NCBI GenBank assembly: GCA_037441565.1
Contig: JBBIRW010000007.1
Location: 54,938-118,937 of the forward strand
Direction: 5' to 3'
DNA length: 64,000 nucleotides
From: JBBIRW01 sp037441565
GTDB lineage: Bacteria; Desulfobacterota; JBBIRW01
Below are positions 42,144 through 51,211 of this stretch, in pieces. The first letter of the stretch is position 1; each line of letters opens with the position of its first letter. The notes under the pieces were generated by a model. The model did no database searches, was not told the DNA's origin, and worked only from the letters and a program-made list of their open reading frames with translations. The translations under genes and the position numbers were made by a program.

Positions 42144-43994
42144 ATGGAAAAGATAATAAAAACTCCTGATGATCTCGAAAGGAGAAGGAAAAAACTCCTG
42201 GAAGAGAGGCAACCTTCCAGAAAATGGATTGCAGTGCCCTGCGGAACATGCGGACTTGCAAATAGATCTGACCAGATACTTGAGGGATTGAAAACCTATA
42301 TCAAAAAGGCGAAAGTTGATGTTGAAGTTAAGAAAACCGGATGTCAGGGGCTCTGCGAATCACTTCCAAAGATAATCATCCATCCGGAAAAGATATTCTA
42401 TCAGCATGTAAAACCATCTGATATCAAGAATATTGTTGAAGAAACATTGAAGAAAAACTCCTTGGTGGAGGAGCTCCTGTTCAGGGATCCTGGAACGGGT
42501 AATACCATCGTAAAATTTGACGATATCCCTATTATGAAAAAGCAACACAGGCTCCTCCTATCCTATCACGAATGGATAGATCCTGAAGATATAGATGATT
42601 ATATCGCATTATCCGGATATACATCCCTTGCAAAAGTTCTCTTTACCATGAAACCGGATGAAGTTATCGAGATAATAAAGAAATCAGGATTGCGCGGAAG
42701 AGGAGGAGCAGGATTTCCAACAGGGATCAAATGGGAATCATGCAGAAAGGCGACGGGCGACATAAAATATGTAATCTGTAACGCTGATGAAGGTGATCCC
42801 GGTGCATACATGGACAGGGCATTACTCGAGGGAAATCCACATCTTGTTATAGAAGGGATGATCATAGGAGCCTATGCAATAGGTGCACAGCAAGGCTATG
42901 TTTATGTAAGGTGGGAATATCCTCTGGCTTTGAAGAATCTTATTAAAGCTATAAATAGCGCCAGGGAATACGGGCTTCTTGGTAAAAACATACTTGGAAG
43001 CGGTTTTGATTTTGATATAGGAGTAAACAGAGGTGGAGGTGCATTTGTTTGTGGTGAATCAACTGCACTTATGGCATCAATGGAAGGAAAGCCAGGAGAG
43101 CCAAGGGCAAAATATATTCATACCGTTGAAAAGGGGCTCTACAATAGACCAACAACACTCAACAATGTTGAGACATGGGCGAATGTCCCGATAATAATAG
43201 AAAGGGGTCTTGAATACTACACCTCAATCGGCAATGAAAATAATAAGGGAACAAAGATCTTTTCGCTTGCCGGCAAAGTCAACTATACAGGTCTTATCGA
43301 GGTCCCCCTTGGAATAAAACTGAGAGATATCATATTTGATATTGGCGGTGGAATAAAGGAAAATAGAAAATTTAAGGCAGTTCAGACAGGAGGCCCTCTC
43401 GGCGGTATCCTTGGAGAGAAGCATCTCGATCTTCCTGTTGATTTTGACAGTTTAAGCAAGGTTGGTTCAATGATGGGAAGCGGAGGAATGATTGTAATGG
43501 ATGAAACAAACTGTATGGTTGATGTCGCAAAGTACTTCCTTAGATTCCTTGAGGAGGAATCATGTGGAAAGTGCGTTCCTTGCAGGGAAGGAGTCAGGAG
43601 AATGAGAGAAGTTCTTGATGAAATCTCATCAGGGCGAGGGAACGATGCATATATTCAGCTTCTTGAGGAGATGGGAAGTGCAATCATGGATGGAAGTCTC
43701 TGTGCTCTGGGCGGTTCTGCACCCAATCCTGTTATGACAACAATAAAATATTTTCCCGAAGAATACCATTCACATATTTACAACAGAAAATGTCCTGCAG
43801 GTGTTTGCAAAGATCTCATTACATACTCTATCGATCCCGATAAATGCAACGGATGTGCTGCCTGCATTCCCGTATGTCCTGAAAAATGTATAACTGGGGT
43901 GAAGAACAAACCCCATATCCTTGATCCTGTTAACTGCATAAAGTGTGGATCCTGTTATGATGTATGTAGATATGATGCTGTTCTCAGGCATTAG
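42144..43994 (+). CDS. nuoF: NuoF-like NADH-binding flavoprotein with extra N- and C-terminal Fe-S domains
   Basis: The 616-residue protein has three parts. Residues about 25-115 are a [2Fe-2S] thioredoxin-like domain (PCGTCGLANRSD and KKTGCQGLCESLP). Residues about 150-545 are the NuoF core, with GLRGRGGAGFPTGIKWE (NADH/FMN site), YVICNADEGDPGAYMDR and the [4Fe-4S] motif ESCGKCVPCREG plus LCALGGSAPNP. The C terminus has two more cubane motifs (CNGCAACIPVCP and CIKCGSCYDVCRY). This is the HydB/HndC layout of bifurcating or ferredoxin-linked enzymes. It should move electrons between NAD(H) and ferredoxin or PorD. Confidence 0.93.
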   Translation: MEKIIKTPDDLERRRKKLLEERQPSRKWIAVPCGTCGLANRSDQILEGLKTYIKKAKVDVEVKKTGCQGLCESLPKIIIHPEKIFYQHVKPSDIKNIVEETLKKNSLVEELLFRDPGTGNTIVKFDDIPIMKKQHRLLLSYHEWIDPEDIDDYIALSGYTSLAKVLFTMKPDEVIEIIKKSGLRGRGGAGFPTGIKWESCRKATGDIKYVICNADEGDPGAYMDRALLEGNPHLVIEGMIIGAYAIGAQQGYVYVRWEYPLALKNLIKAINSAREYGLLGKNILGSGFDFDIGVNRGGGAFVCGESTALMASMEGKPGEPRAKYIHTVEKGLYNRPTTLNNVETWANVPIIIERGLEYYTSIGNENNKGTKIFSLAGKVNYTGLIEVPLGIKLRDIIFDIGGGIKENRKFKAVQTGGPLGGILGEKHLDLPVDFDSLSKVGSMMGSGGMIVMDETNCMVDVAKYFLRFLEEESCGKCVPCREGVRRMREVLDEISSGRGNDAYIQLLEEMGSAIMDGSLCALGGSAPNPVMTTIKYFPEEYHSHIYNRKCPAGVCKDLITYSIDPDKCNGCAACIPVCPEKCITGVKNKPHILDPVNCIKCGSCYDVCRYDAVLRH

Positions 43995-44009
43995 GAGAAG
44001 GAGATTGGC

Positions 44010-44729
44010 ATGTCTGATGGAAAAACAGTAACTTTAACAATAGATGGAAAGACGATAAGATCAAGGGAAGGAATGTATGTTCTTGAAGTTGCAAGGGAGA
44101 ACAATATTCAAATTCCAACACTTTGCTATCATGAATCATTAGCACCATCCGGCTCATGCAGACTCTGTGTTGTTGAGGCAAAACGCGATAATTCATCAAG
44201 GATTGTTGCATCATGTCTTTATCCTGTTTCAGATGGTCTCGAAATATTAACAAATAGTGAAAGAGTTCTGGCCGTAAGAAAGCTTGTTGTAGAACTCCTT
44301 TATGCAAGATGCCCGAATGTTCCGTTTGTAAAAAATCTTGCAAATGAGTTTGGAATAAAGGAACCAAGGTTTGCAAAGGAGAATGATGACTGCATACTGT
44401 GCGGCCTCTGCGTTCGCGCATGCGATGAAATCGTGGGTGTTAAGGCTATCTCTATGGTAAGCAGAGGGGCAAAAAAAGAGGTAAACACACCCTTTGGAAC
44501 CGCATCGGATGTATGCATAGGTTGTGCAACGTGCGCATATATATGTCCTACAAAGAGAATAAAGGTTGAGGAGAAGGATGGATACAGGAAGATCTGGTAT
44601 AAGAAATTTAAAATTGTCAATTGCAGGAAGTGCGGATTTCCCATAGGTCCGAAAGAACAGCTTTCTTACTTTATTAAAATTGCCAAACTACCTGATAATT
44701 TTTACGACCTTTGTCCGAGCTGCAGGTGA
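44010..44729 (+). CDS. NuoG/HoxU-like iron-sulfur subunit, short form with C-terminal Cys pairs
   Basis: The 239-residue protein starts with a plant-type [2Fe-2S] domain (TLCYHESLAPSGSCRLCVVE and CLYP, residues about 37-72). Two [4Fe-4S] motifs follow, CILCGLCVRACDE and CIGCATCAYICP. The usual His-Cys3 [4Fe-4S] region of NuoG is reduced to LYARCPNVPFV and lacks the cysteine series. The C terminus adds NCRKCGF and LCPSCR, a probable zinc-ribbon or rubredoxin-like pair. There is no molybdopterin-like or hydrogenase domain. It resembles HoxU, linking the diaphorase to a partner, here most likely the 2-oxoacid oxidoreductase. It overlaps the convergent TudS-like gene by 28 bp. Confidence 0.85.
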   Translation: MSDGKTVTLTIDGKTIRSREGMYVLEVARENNIQIPTLCYHESLAPSGSCRLCVVEAKRDNSSRIVASCLYPVSDGLEILTNSERVLAVRKLVVELLYARCPNVPFVKNLANEFGIKEPRFAKENDDCILCGLCVRACDEIVGVKAISMVSRGAKKEVNTPFGTASDVCIGCATCAYICPTKRIKVEEKDGYRKIWYKKFKIVNCRKCGFPIGPKEQLSYFIKIAKLPDNFYDLCPSCR

Positions 44730-45247
44730 CGTAAATACCATATGAGAAAGGCATGATATATGAAATTTTTCTTTGAGACAGAATCAGCGAAGGCATCTTC
44801 TTCCTCAAAAGGAAGCGAGTCAAAATTCCTCAATAGATAAGCAGAAAAGACCCCACTTCCCGATCCCACCATATCACCATTTCTGTTGTAAATAGCCACA
44901 TTCCTAAGCCCACAACTTGGCGATTTACTCTTAAGTATAAATCCGCAAATACCCATACTCTCAAGCTCCTTAGACTTCCCTATCATATATTTCCGAAAAA
45001 TATCACTTAAATCCCTATTTTCACGGATAGTTATAATCCTTATACCACCTCTTCCTTTTACAAGATGAATAGGCTCCCTCGGCACACCCAAACCTGCTTC
45101 CTCTTCGGGACAGAAAGGAATCCATCTGAATATTTTTCCAAGAACTTCAACTATGAAGGGGTTATACCTGTGTGTTCCATCATATCTAACCCTGTTCCCA
45201 AGCAAACATGAAGAGATGGCAATTGGGATCAAAATATTCTTTTTCAT
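44702..45247 (-). CDS. DUF523 / TudS-like protein (2-thiouracil desulfidase family)
   Basis: The 181-residue protein has the DUF523 signatures: ISSCLLGNRVRYDGTHRYN (about 12-30), PFCPEEEAGLGVPREPI (about 45-60), SKELESMGICGFILKSKSPS and the Cys in SPSCG. These three cysteines are proposed to hold an [4Fe-4S] cluster that removes sulfur from thiouracil. The motif set is complete. It follows the ABC permease gene by 25 bp on the minus strand and may be the last gene of that operon. Its 3' end overlaps the NuoG-like gene. Confidence 0.88.
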   Translation of the reverse strand: MKKNILIPIAISSCLLGNRVRYDGTHRYNPFIVEVLGKIFRWIPFCPEEEAGLGVPREPIHLVKGRGGIRIITIRENRDLSDIFRKYMIGKSKELESMGICGFILKSKSPSCGLRNVAIYNRNGDMVGSGSGVFSAYLLRNFDSLPFEEEDAFADSVSKKNFIYHAFLIWYLRHLQLGQRS

Positions 45248-45272
45248 ATATTAATAGGATTTCCGTCGGTAA

Positions 45273-46067
45273 TTATTCTCCGATCTTCGGTATTGTTCCC
45301 CTCTCAAGCGCGTTCCTCCAGCTCTGATAAAAAATTCTAAGGGAAATTAAAATGTAGATCCCATTCAACACCGCAGCAGTAAGCATCAGCTTAAATGGGA
45401 ATGGAGATCCGTTTATCACAATCCTCATCGCTTCAAATGAATAGGAAGAAGGGATAATCATTGCAATAACCCTTAAAAATCCTGGAAGTGTATCCACAGG
45501 GTAAAAGACAGCTGAAAAAGGCATAAAAAGAAAAGCAAGCGCCCATGCAAGCACCTCTGCCTCCTGACCAAATCTCAGTATAAGAGAAACCGTTATGATA
45601 CCTATTGACCAACCCATAGCAACAAGGTTTACCGTTAAGGGAAGGAGTGATAATCCCATTTTAAATATATTAAAAGAGTAAAGTATGCCTGCTATGAAGG
45701 ACATCATAAAGAAGGCAATAATAACTTTCAAGACACTGACGAGTATAAGTCCAAGGAGATATTCACTAATTGTCAGGGGAGATATGAAGACATTAACAAG
45801 ATTCCTCGCCCATATGTCTTCAAGGAAGGAGAGCGATATTCCCTGCTGGGCCCTGAAAAGGATGTCCCAGAGTATAAGTGCACCAAGGAAAAATGAAACA
45901 AAAGGAGGCAGTTCCTTTGAGCTCCTTAAAAGATAAACAGTAACAAAACCCCAGAGAAGTATATCAATTGCAGGCCAGTAGAAAACCTCGAGTATCCTTG
46001 CAAAACTCCTTCTGTAAAGGAATGCCTGTCTGATAACCACTGCACCAACCCTTTTAAAATTCATCAT
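45273..46067 (-). CDS. ABC-2 type transporter permease
   Basis: From the ATG at 46067, with AGGAG upstream, the protein has 264 residues and six predicted helices, in the ABC-2 layout: AFLYRRSFARILEVFYWPAI at the start, FFLGALILWDILFRAQQGI, and LFMPFSAVFYPVDTLPGFLR. It forms the membrane part of an exporter with the ATPase encoded just upstream, overlapping it by 14 bp. The longer frame from 46187 lies inside the ATPase gene and is rejected. Substrate is unknown; such pairs move lipids, polysaccharides or drugs. Confidence 0.88.
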   Translation of the reverse strand: MMNFKRVGAVVIRQAFLYRRSFARILEVFYWPAIDILLWGFVTVYLLRSSKELPPFVSFFLGALILWDILFRAQQGISLSFLEDIWARNLVNVFISPLTISEYLLGLILVSVLKVIIAFFMMSFIAGILYSFNIFKMGLSLLPLTVNLVAMGWSIGIITVSLILRFGQEAEVLAWALAFLFMPFSAVFYPVDTLPGFLRVIAMIIPSSYSFEAMRIVINGSPFPFKLMLTAAVLNGIYILISLRIFYQSWRNALERGTIPKIGE

Positions 46068-46773
46068 AGAGACTCCTGAAAAAGAATCCCTCAAGTGTTC
46101 CATATCTTTGTATAAGAACTGATTTCTCCTCGATAGCGACGATCTTCCCTTTCTCAAGAAAGAGTATCCTGTCCGAAATCTCTTCAATATCCCTGAGATT
46201 GTGTGATGTATATATTATCGAAACGCCCTTCTCAATGCACATCCTTCTGAGAAGCTTCCTTATCCTTAATGCTATTTCGGGATCCAGACTTGCTGCAGGC
46301 TCATCAAGAAGAAGTATCTGAGGATCGTTGATCATACATTTTGCAAGGGCAAGTCTCATCATCTGTCCCGATGAAAGTCTTCGTGATGGTCGATTGGATA
46401 CATCTGTCAGTTCAAAGAGTTCCAGAACCTCTCTGCACCTTTTTTCAGGATGATTAACATTATAAACCAATGCATAAACAAGAAGATTCTCCCACGGTGT
46501 TAGCGAAAGAGGTAGACTTACATAGTTTGAGGCAAAGTTTACATGATGAAGGATTTCTGCTCTGTTCTTTTTAAGATCCTTACCGAATACCTCCACATAT
46601 CCCTCATCAGGGGTTATCAATCCAAGGAGGATATGTATGAGTGTTGTTTTTCCTGCGCCATTAGGACCGATAACACCAAGAACCTCCCCTTTCTTCAATT
46701 CAAAACTCACATTATCAAGTGCAACTGTTCCATTAAAGACCTTTCTTATCCTTTCTGCCTTTAAGATGACCAT
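46054..46773 (-). CDS. ABC transporter ATP-binding protein
   Basis: The 239-residue ATPase has Walker A GPNGAGKTTLIHILLG (about 36-51), the signature RLSSGQMMRLALAK (about 132-145), Walker B ILLLDEPAASLDPE and the switch His in YTSHNLRDIE. It energises the neighbouring ABC-2 permease. It lies 12 bp after the zinc alcohol dehydrogenase gene and overlaps the permease start. The substrate cannot be deduced. Confidence 0.95.
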   Translation of the reverse strand: MVILKAERIRKVFNGTVALDNVSFELKKGEVLGVIGPNGAGKTTLIHILLGLITPDEGYVEVFGKDLKKNRAEILHHVNFASNYVSLPLSLTPWENLLVYALVYNVNHPEKRCREVLELFELTDVSNRPSRRLSSGQMMRLALAKCMINDPQILLLDEPAASLDPEIALRIRKLLRRMCIEKGVSIIYTSHNLRDIEEISDRILFLEKGKIVAIEEKSVLIQRYGTLEGFFFRSLYDEF

Positions 46774-46785
46774 AAACGCCTCACA

Positions 46786-47814
46786 TCAATCTATGATAAG
46801 GACCTTTGCCCCTTTTATCCTCCCTTCCTTTAACTCAAGGATAGCACGATTTGCATCACGCAATGCGAATAGCTGATATTGGGGTTTTATAGGGATCTGT
46901 GATGCCATATATAGAAACTCACGAACATCCTCTCTTGTTACATTAGCAACACTCTTTATTTCCTTCTCAAGCCATAGATCGCGGGGATAATTGAGTCTGA
47001 GAAGCGCATCCTTATCCATCTCCTCCTTCCTTATCGCATTGATAACAAGCCTTCCACCTGCTTCGATATTCTTCATCACTTCAACAACAGGTCTCCATAC
47101 AGGTGTTGTATCTATTGCAGAATGGATCTTTTCAGGCGATTCTTCCTCGATTCGACCTGTCCATACTGCACCAAGTTCCTTTGCAAACTCCCTTTCCCTC
47201 TCCCCCCTTGCAAAGACAAAAACCCGGGAGTTCGGGTAGTGGAATCTTATCAACTGGATAACAAGATGTGCAGAGGCACCAAAACCAACAAGTCCGATAT
47301 TCTGTCCATCCCTGTGTCCTGAAAGCCTCAACGAGCGATAACCTATTGCACCTGCACAGAGAAAAGGGGCTGCCTCTGCATCTGAAAACACCTCTGGAAT
47401 CTCATAGGCAAAATCCTCTCTTACCTTTGTATATTCTGCATAACCCCCATGGGCATCCCTTCCTGTTGCCTCAAATCTTTCGCACAGGTTCTCCATGCCA
47501 ATGATACAGAATCTGCATCTTCCACAAACACCGTGAATCCAAGCTACCCCAACCCTATCCCCTATTTTGAATCTTTTTACACCCTTTCCTACCTCTACGA
47601 CCCTTCCCACAATCTGATGACCGGGTATCATGGGGATTGTTGAAGGAGGGGTCCTTCCCTCTATTTCATCGATCTCTGTATGACATACCCCGCATGCATT
47701 AACCCTGATTACGATCTCCCCTTCCTCAGGCACAGGATCCGGCATGTCGCAGAATTCCAATGGTTCCCTGGTCTCAGTTAAACTGGATATCCTCCTGATA
47801 ACCATTGCCTTCAT
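46786..47814 (-). CDS. Zinc-dependent alcohol dehydrogenase family protein
   Basis: The 342-residue protein is a medium-chain dehydrogenase. It has the catalytic-zinc site CGVCHTEIDEIEG (about 41-53) and GHQIVGRVVEVG, the structural zinc cysteines in GVCGRCRFCIIGMENLCERF, and the NAD(P) fold IGLVGFGASAHLVIQL (about 168-183). It oxidises alcohols or reduces aldehydes in the cytoplasm. Sequence style matches the AdhP/YahK-like zinc-binding group. It heads a minus-strand operon with an ABC exporter pair. A functional link with the tungsten AOR (aldehyde metabolism) is possible but it is far away. Confidence 0.9.
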   Translation of the reverse strand: MKAMVIRRISSLTETREPLEFCDMPDPVPEEGEIVIRVNACGVCHTEIDEIEGRTPPSTIPMIPGHQIVGRVVEVGKGVKRFKIGDRVGVAWIHGVCGRCRFCIIGMENLCERFEATGRDAHGGYAEYTKVREDFAYEIPEVFSDAEAAPFLCAGAIGYRSLRLSGHRDGQNIGLVGFGASAHLVIQLIRFHYPNSRVFVFARGEREREFAKELGAVWTGRIEEESPEKIHSAIDTTPVWRPVVEVMKNIEAGGRLVINAIRKEEMDKDALLRLNYPRDLWLEKEIKSVANVTREDVREFLYMASQIPIKPQYQLFALRDANRAILELKEGRIKGAKVLIID

Positions 47815-47954
47815 TTCCGCCTCCGATCAACATACAAAAACTCTATCATGAATCCAGAATTTTATTATAATTAATAATTTGAAAAGACACCTCTTTAATC
47901 TCCTGATCTTTTAATCAGTTGATGTAGAACATTTTCAAAGAGGGAGGGATTGGT

Positions 47955-49022
47955 ATGAAAATCGCCCAGATCTCGCCCCTTTTTGAAAGTGTCCCGCCGA
48001 AGTATTACGGTGGCACTGAGCGCGTTGTATCATACCTAACGGAAGAGCTCATACGCCAGGGTCATGATGTAACACTCTGTGCAAGTGGAGATTCCCTAAC
48101 AAAAGCAAGGCTTATTGCGCCATGCAAGAAATCACTACGCCTTGATAAAAACTGCATAGATCGAATGGCCCATCATATCCTGATGCTGGAGATGTTATTA
48201 CAGAGGTTTGAGGAGTTTGATATCATCCATTTTCATATCGACTATCTGCACTTCCCCATTTCACGTCGTATGCACGCACCTCATATAACTACCCTTCATG
48301 GAAGACTCGACATACCTGATCTTGTTCCTTTATACAGGGAGTTCTCAGATATTCCACTGGTATCCATCTCAAATGCGCAGCGAGAGCCCCTTCCCTGGGT
48401 AAACTGGAAAAGAACAATCTATCACGGCATTCCAGCAGATCTTTACACCTTCAGACCGGAATCTGGAAAATATCCTGCCTTTCTTGGCCGGATATCCCCT
48501 GAAAAAAGGGTTGACAGGGCGATAGAGGTGGCAAGACGTGTGGGAATGCCTTTAAAGATAGCTGCAAAGGTGGATGTAGCTGATAAAGAATATTTTGAAT
48601 TTGCTATAAAGCCACTTCTTAAATCAAAGGATGTAGAATACCTTGGAGAGATAAATGAGGCTGAGAAGAATGAGTTTCTTGGAAATGCCTATGCCTTACT
48701 CTTTCCTATCGACTGGCCAGAGCCCTTTGGACTTGTCATGATCGAGGCGATGGCATGTGGAACTCCCGTAATTGCGTTCCGTAAAGGCTCTGTCCCTGAG
48801 GTGATGGTGGATGATGTAACAGGAAAAATCGTGCATAATATTGGTGAAGCAGTGCGCGCCGTATATGAGCTATCCAATTTCAATCGCCTTAGATGCAGGA
48901 AACTCTTTGAGGAACGGTATACCTCTGAAAGGATGGCAAGGGATTATTTAGAGGTTTATCGGGAGATTATCAATGAATGGAGGTGTAATCGCTGGACCGA
49001 CCCATTCGGAAGGGCAGCATGA
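47955..49022 (+). CDS. GT4-family glycosyltransferase
   Basis: The 355-residue protein has the GT-B fold of family GT4. The N terminus is MKIAQISPLFESVPPKYYGG and includes the acceptor-side loop YYGGTERVVSYLTEEL. FLGRISPEKRVDRAIEVARR starts the donor domain, and the E-x7-E motif is EPFGLVMIEAMACGTPVIAF. A GAGGGAGGG site precedes the ATG. It overlaps the debranching-enzyme gene by 4 bp, so the two are translationally coupled, suggesting joint work on a storage or surface glucan. Donor and acceptor are not identifiable. Confidence 0.9.
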   Translation: MKIAQISPLFESVPPKYYGGTERVVSYLTEELIRQGHDVTLCASGDSLTKARLIAPCKKSLRLDKNCIDRMAHHILMLEMLLQRFEEFDIIHFHIDYLHFPISRRMHAPHITTLHGRLDIPDLVPLYREFSDIPLVSISNAQREPLPWVNWKRTIYHGIPADLYTFRPESGKYPAFLGRISPEKRVDRAIEVARRVGMPLKIAAKVDVADKEYFEFAIKPLLKSKDVEYLGEINEAEKNEFLGNAYALLFPIDWPEPFGLVMIEAMACGTPVIAFRKGSVPEVMVDDVTGKIVHNIGEAVRAVYELSNFNRLRCRKLFEERYTSERMARDYLEVYREIINEWRCNRWTDPFGRAA

Positions 49023-51187
49023 AGGAGGTCATCAGGATTGATGAACATTATTATATCTTAGCCACCTCCCCCAGGGTTGATGATATAACAAGGGTGCTTA
49101 AGGAGGGGGAGACCTTTGCAGTATTTGATAGAAGAGGGGATATACAACCTTTCGGTCTCGGCGAACAGGGACTTTATTCAGGTGGAACGCGATTCCTTTC
49201 AAGACTGGAATTTCACCTGGGGGACCAGAGACCTCTCCTCCTTAGCTCCACAATCCGTGACGATAACGCACTCCTTTCCGTTGACCTCACAAACCCCGAC
49301 ATCCCTGGTAAAGACGGATCTATCATTCTAAGAGGGACCCTTCACTTTTTTAGATCAAAGCTCCTCTGGAAGGGTTGCTGCTATGAGCATCTTCGTATAA
49401 CCAACTACGGGGAGCGCCCTGTTCGGATAAGATTTGGATGGAATTTTGGATCAGACTTTGCTGATATCTTCGAAATCAGGGGAGTAAAAAGGGAGAGGCG
49501 GGGCAAATTCCTCGAAGACAGAGTCACAACAGACGCTGTTATACTATCTTACGAGGGTCTGGATGGAAAGATAAGGAGAACACAGATAGAATTCAATCCT
49601 CCGCCAGAGATTTTAACCCGGGATGAAGCATCATACACAATTACCATAGATCAGAGGGAGGAGAAATCCTTCTTCCTCACCGTAAGGTGTTTTAACCCGG
49701 ATACAGATCAACCCGAGATACTCACCTATCACAAGGCCCTCTCATTCACAAAGGAAGCACTCACCTCAGTGCGATCATCACATTGTGAAATATTTACATC
49801 AAATGAGCAGTTCAATGACTGGATCAACAGATCACTATCAGATCTTTATATGATGCTAACAAAAACACCCTCGGGTCCATATCCCTATGCAGGCGTGCCA
49901 TGGTTCAGCACTGCCTTTGGTCGCGATGGAATTATCGCATCATTAGAATGGCTATGGGCAAATCCAGATATAGCAAGGGGCGTTCTTAAATTTCTCTCAG
50001 AAACACAGTCAAAGAAATTTGATCCTGATATCGAAGCAGAACCAGGTCGTATCCTTCATGAGATCAGGAAGGGAGAAATGGCATCGCTTAATGAAATCCC
50101 CTTTGGAAGATACTACGGAAGCGCAGATGCTACTCCACTTTTCGTGATTCTCGCCTCTGAGTATTATGAACGCACCGCTGACCTTGAACTGATAAAGGAG
50201 ATATGGCCCAATATAGAGCTTGCTCTTGAGTGGATGGAAAAATATGGAGATATCGATGGAGATGGGTATGTGGAATACAGATCGCACTCGTCGAAGGGGC
50301 TTATTCATCAAGGCTGGAAGGACTCAATGGATGCTGTATTCTATGAAAATGGATTTCCGGCAGAGGGACCAATTGCCGTTGTAGAAGTTCAGGCCTATGT
50401 CTATGCTGCACGCATAGGTGCTGCGAAACTTTCAAGAGCCCTTGGTAATGAGGAAAAGAGCCTTCAGTTTATTCAAAGTGCGCAAGCACTGAGGGAGAAA
50501 TTTGAAAGGGATTTCTGGTCAGAGGAGCTTTCAACATACATCCTTGCGCTTGATGGTAAGAAGCACCCCTGTAAGGTAAAGGCATCCAATGCTGGACACT
50601 GTCTCTTCTGTGGGATCGCGAGCCCTCAGAGGGCGTTTCAGGTTGCAAAAACCCTCCTTTCAGAAGAATTCTTCTCAGGATGGGGTATAAGGACGCTCTC
50701 TTCGCGCGAAAAGCGATATAACCCCATGTCCTACCACAATGGCTCAGTATGGCCCCATGACAATGCCATTATTGCTGCGGGATTCTCCAGATACGGCATT
50801 AAAAAAGGGGTTCTGAAAATCTTAACAGGACTTTTCGATGCAAGCCTCTTCTTTGATCTCCACAGGATGCCAGAACTGTTTTGCGGTTTTCCGAGAAGGC
50901 CGGGCGAAGGTCCAACCCTCTACCCCATCGCATGTTCTCCGCAATCCTTGTCAGCATCCTCTGTATTCCTTCTTCTTCAGGCATGCCTCGGACTTCACAC
51001 CGATGCCATACATCTCAGCATAAAATTTATAAATCCAACACTCCCACCATTCCTCCAGGAAGTTACCATAAAGAATCTACGGATCCGGGATTCATCCATT
51101 GATATTGTGCTGAGAAGATATCCCGATGATGTTGGGGTCGAAATATTAAGAAGGGATGGTCCTGTTGATGTGATCGTTAAAAAGTAG
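49019..51187 (+). CDS. Amylo-alpha-1,6-glucosidase (glycogen-debranching-type, GH family)
   Basis: The 722-residue protein has an N-terminal beta-sandwich glycogen-debranching domain (about 15-235: AVFDRRGDIQPFGLGEQGLY, GTRFLSRLEFHLG) and an (alpha/alpha)6 catalytic barrel (about 265-650). The barrel contains PWFSTAFGRDGIIASLEWLW with the conserved Asp, RYYGSADATPLFVILA, GLIHQGWKDSMDAV and SVWPHDNAIIAAGF. It removes alpha-1,6 branches or related glucosyl units. No signal peptide is seen, so it acts in the cytoplasm. Co-translation with a GT4 enzyme suggests one glucan pathway. Confidence 0.92.
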   Translation: MKEVIRIDEHYYILATSPRVDDITRVLKEGETFAVFDRRGDIQPFGLGEQGLYSGGTRFLSRLEFHLGDQRPLLLSSTIRDDNALLSVDLTNPDIPGKDGSIILRGTLHFFRSKLLWKGCCYEHLRITNYGERPVRIRFGWNFGSDFADIFEIRGVKRERRGKFLEDRVTTDAVILSYEGLDGKIRRTQIEFNPPPEILTRDEASYTITIDQREEKSFFLTVRCFNPDTDQPEILTYHKALSFTKEALTSVRSSHCEIFTSNEQFNDWINRSLSDLYMMLTKTPSGPYPYAGVPWFSTAFGRDGIIASLEWLWANPDIARGVLKFLSETQSKKFDPDIEAEPGRILHEIRKGEMASLNEIPFGRYYGSADATPLFVILASEYYERTADLELIKEIWPNIELALEWMEKYGDIDGDGYVEYRSHSSKGLIHQGWKDSMDAVFYENGFPAEGPIAVVEVQAYVYAARIGAAKLSRALGNEEKSLQFIQSAQALREKFERDFWSEELSTYILALDGKKHPCKVKASNAGHCLFCGIASPQRAFQVAKTLLSEEFFSGWGIRTLSSREKRYNPMSYHNGSVWPHDNAIIAAGFSRYGIKKGVLKILTGLFDASLFFDLHRMPELFCGFPRRPGEGPTLYPIACSPQSLSASSVFLLLQACLGLHTDAIHLSIKFINPTLPPFLQEVTIKNLRIRDSSIDIVLRRYPDDVGVEILRRDGPVDVIVKK

Positions 51188-51211
51188 TGGTAAAATGTTT
51201 ATGGAATCTCC

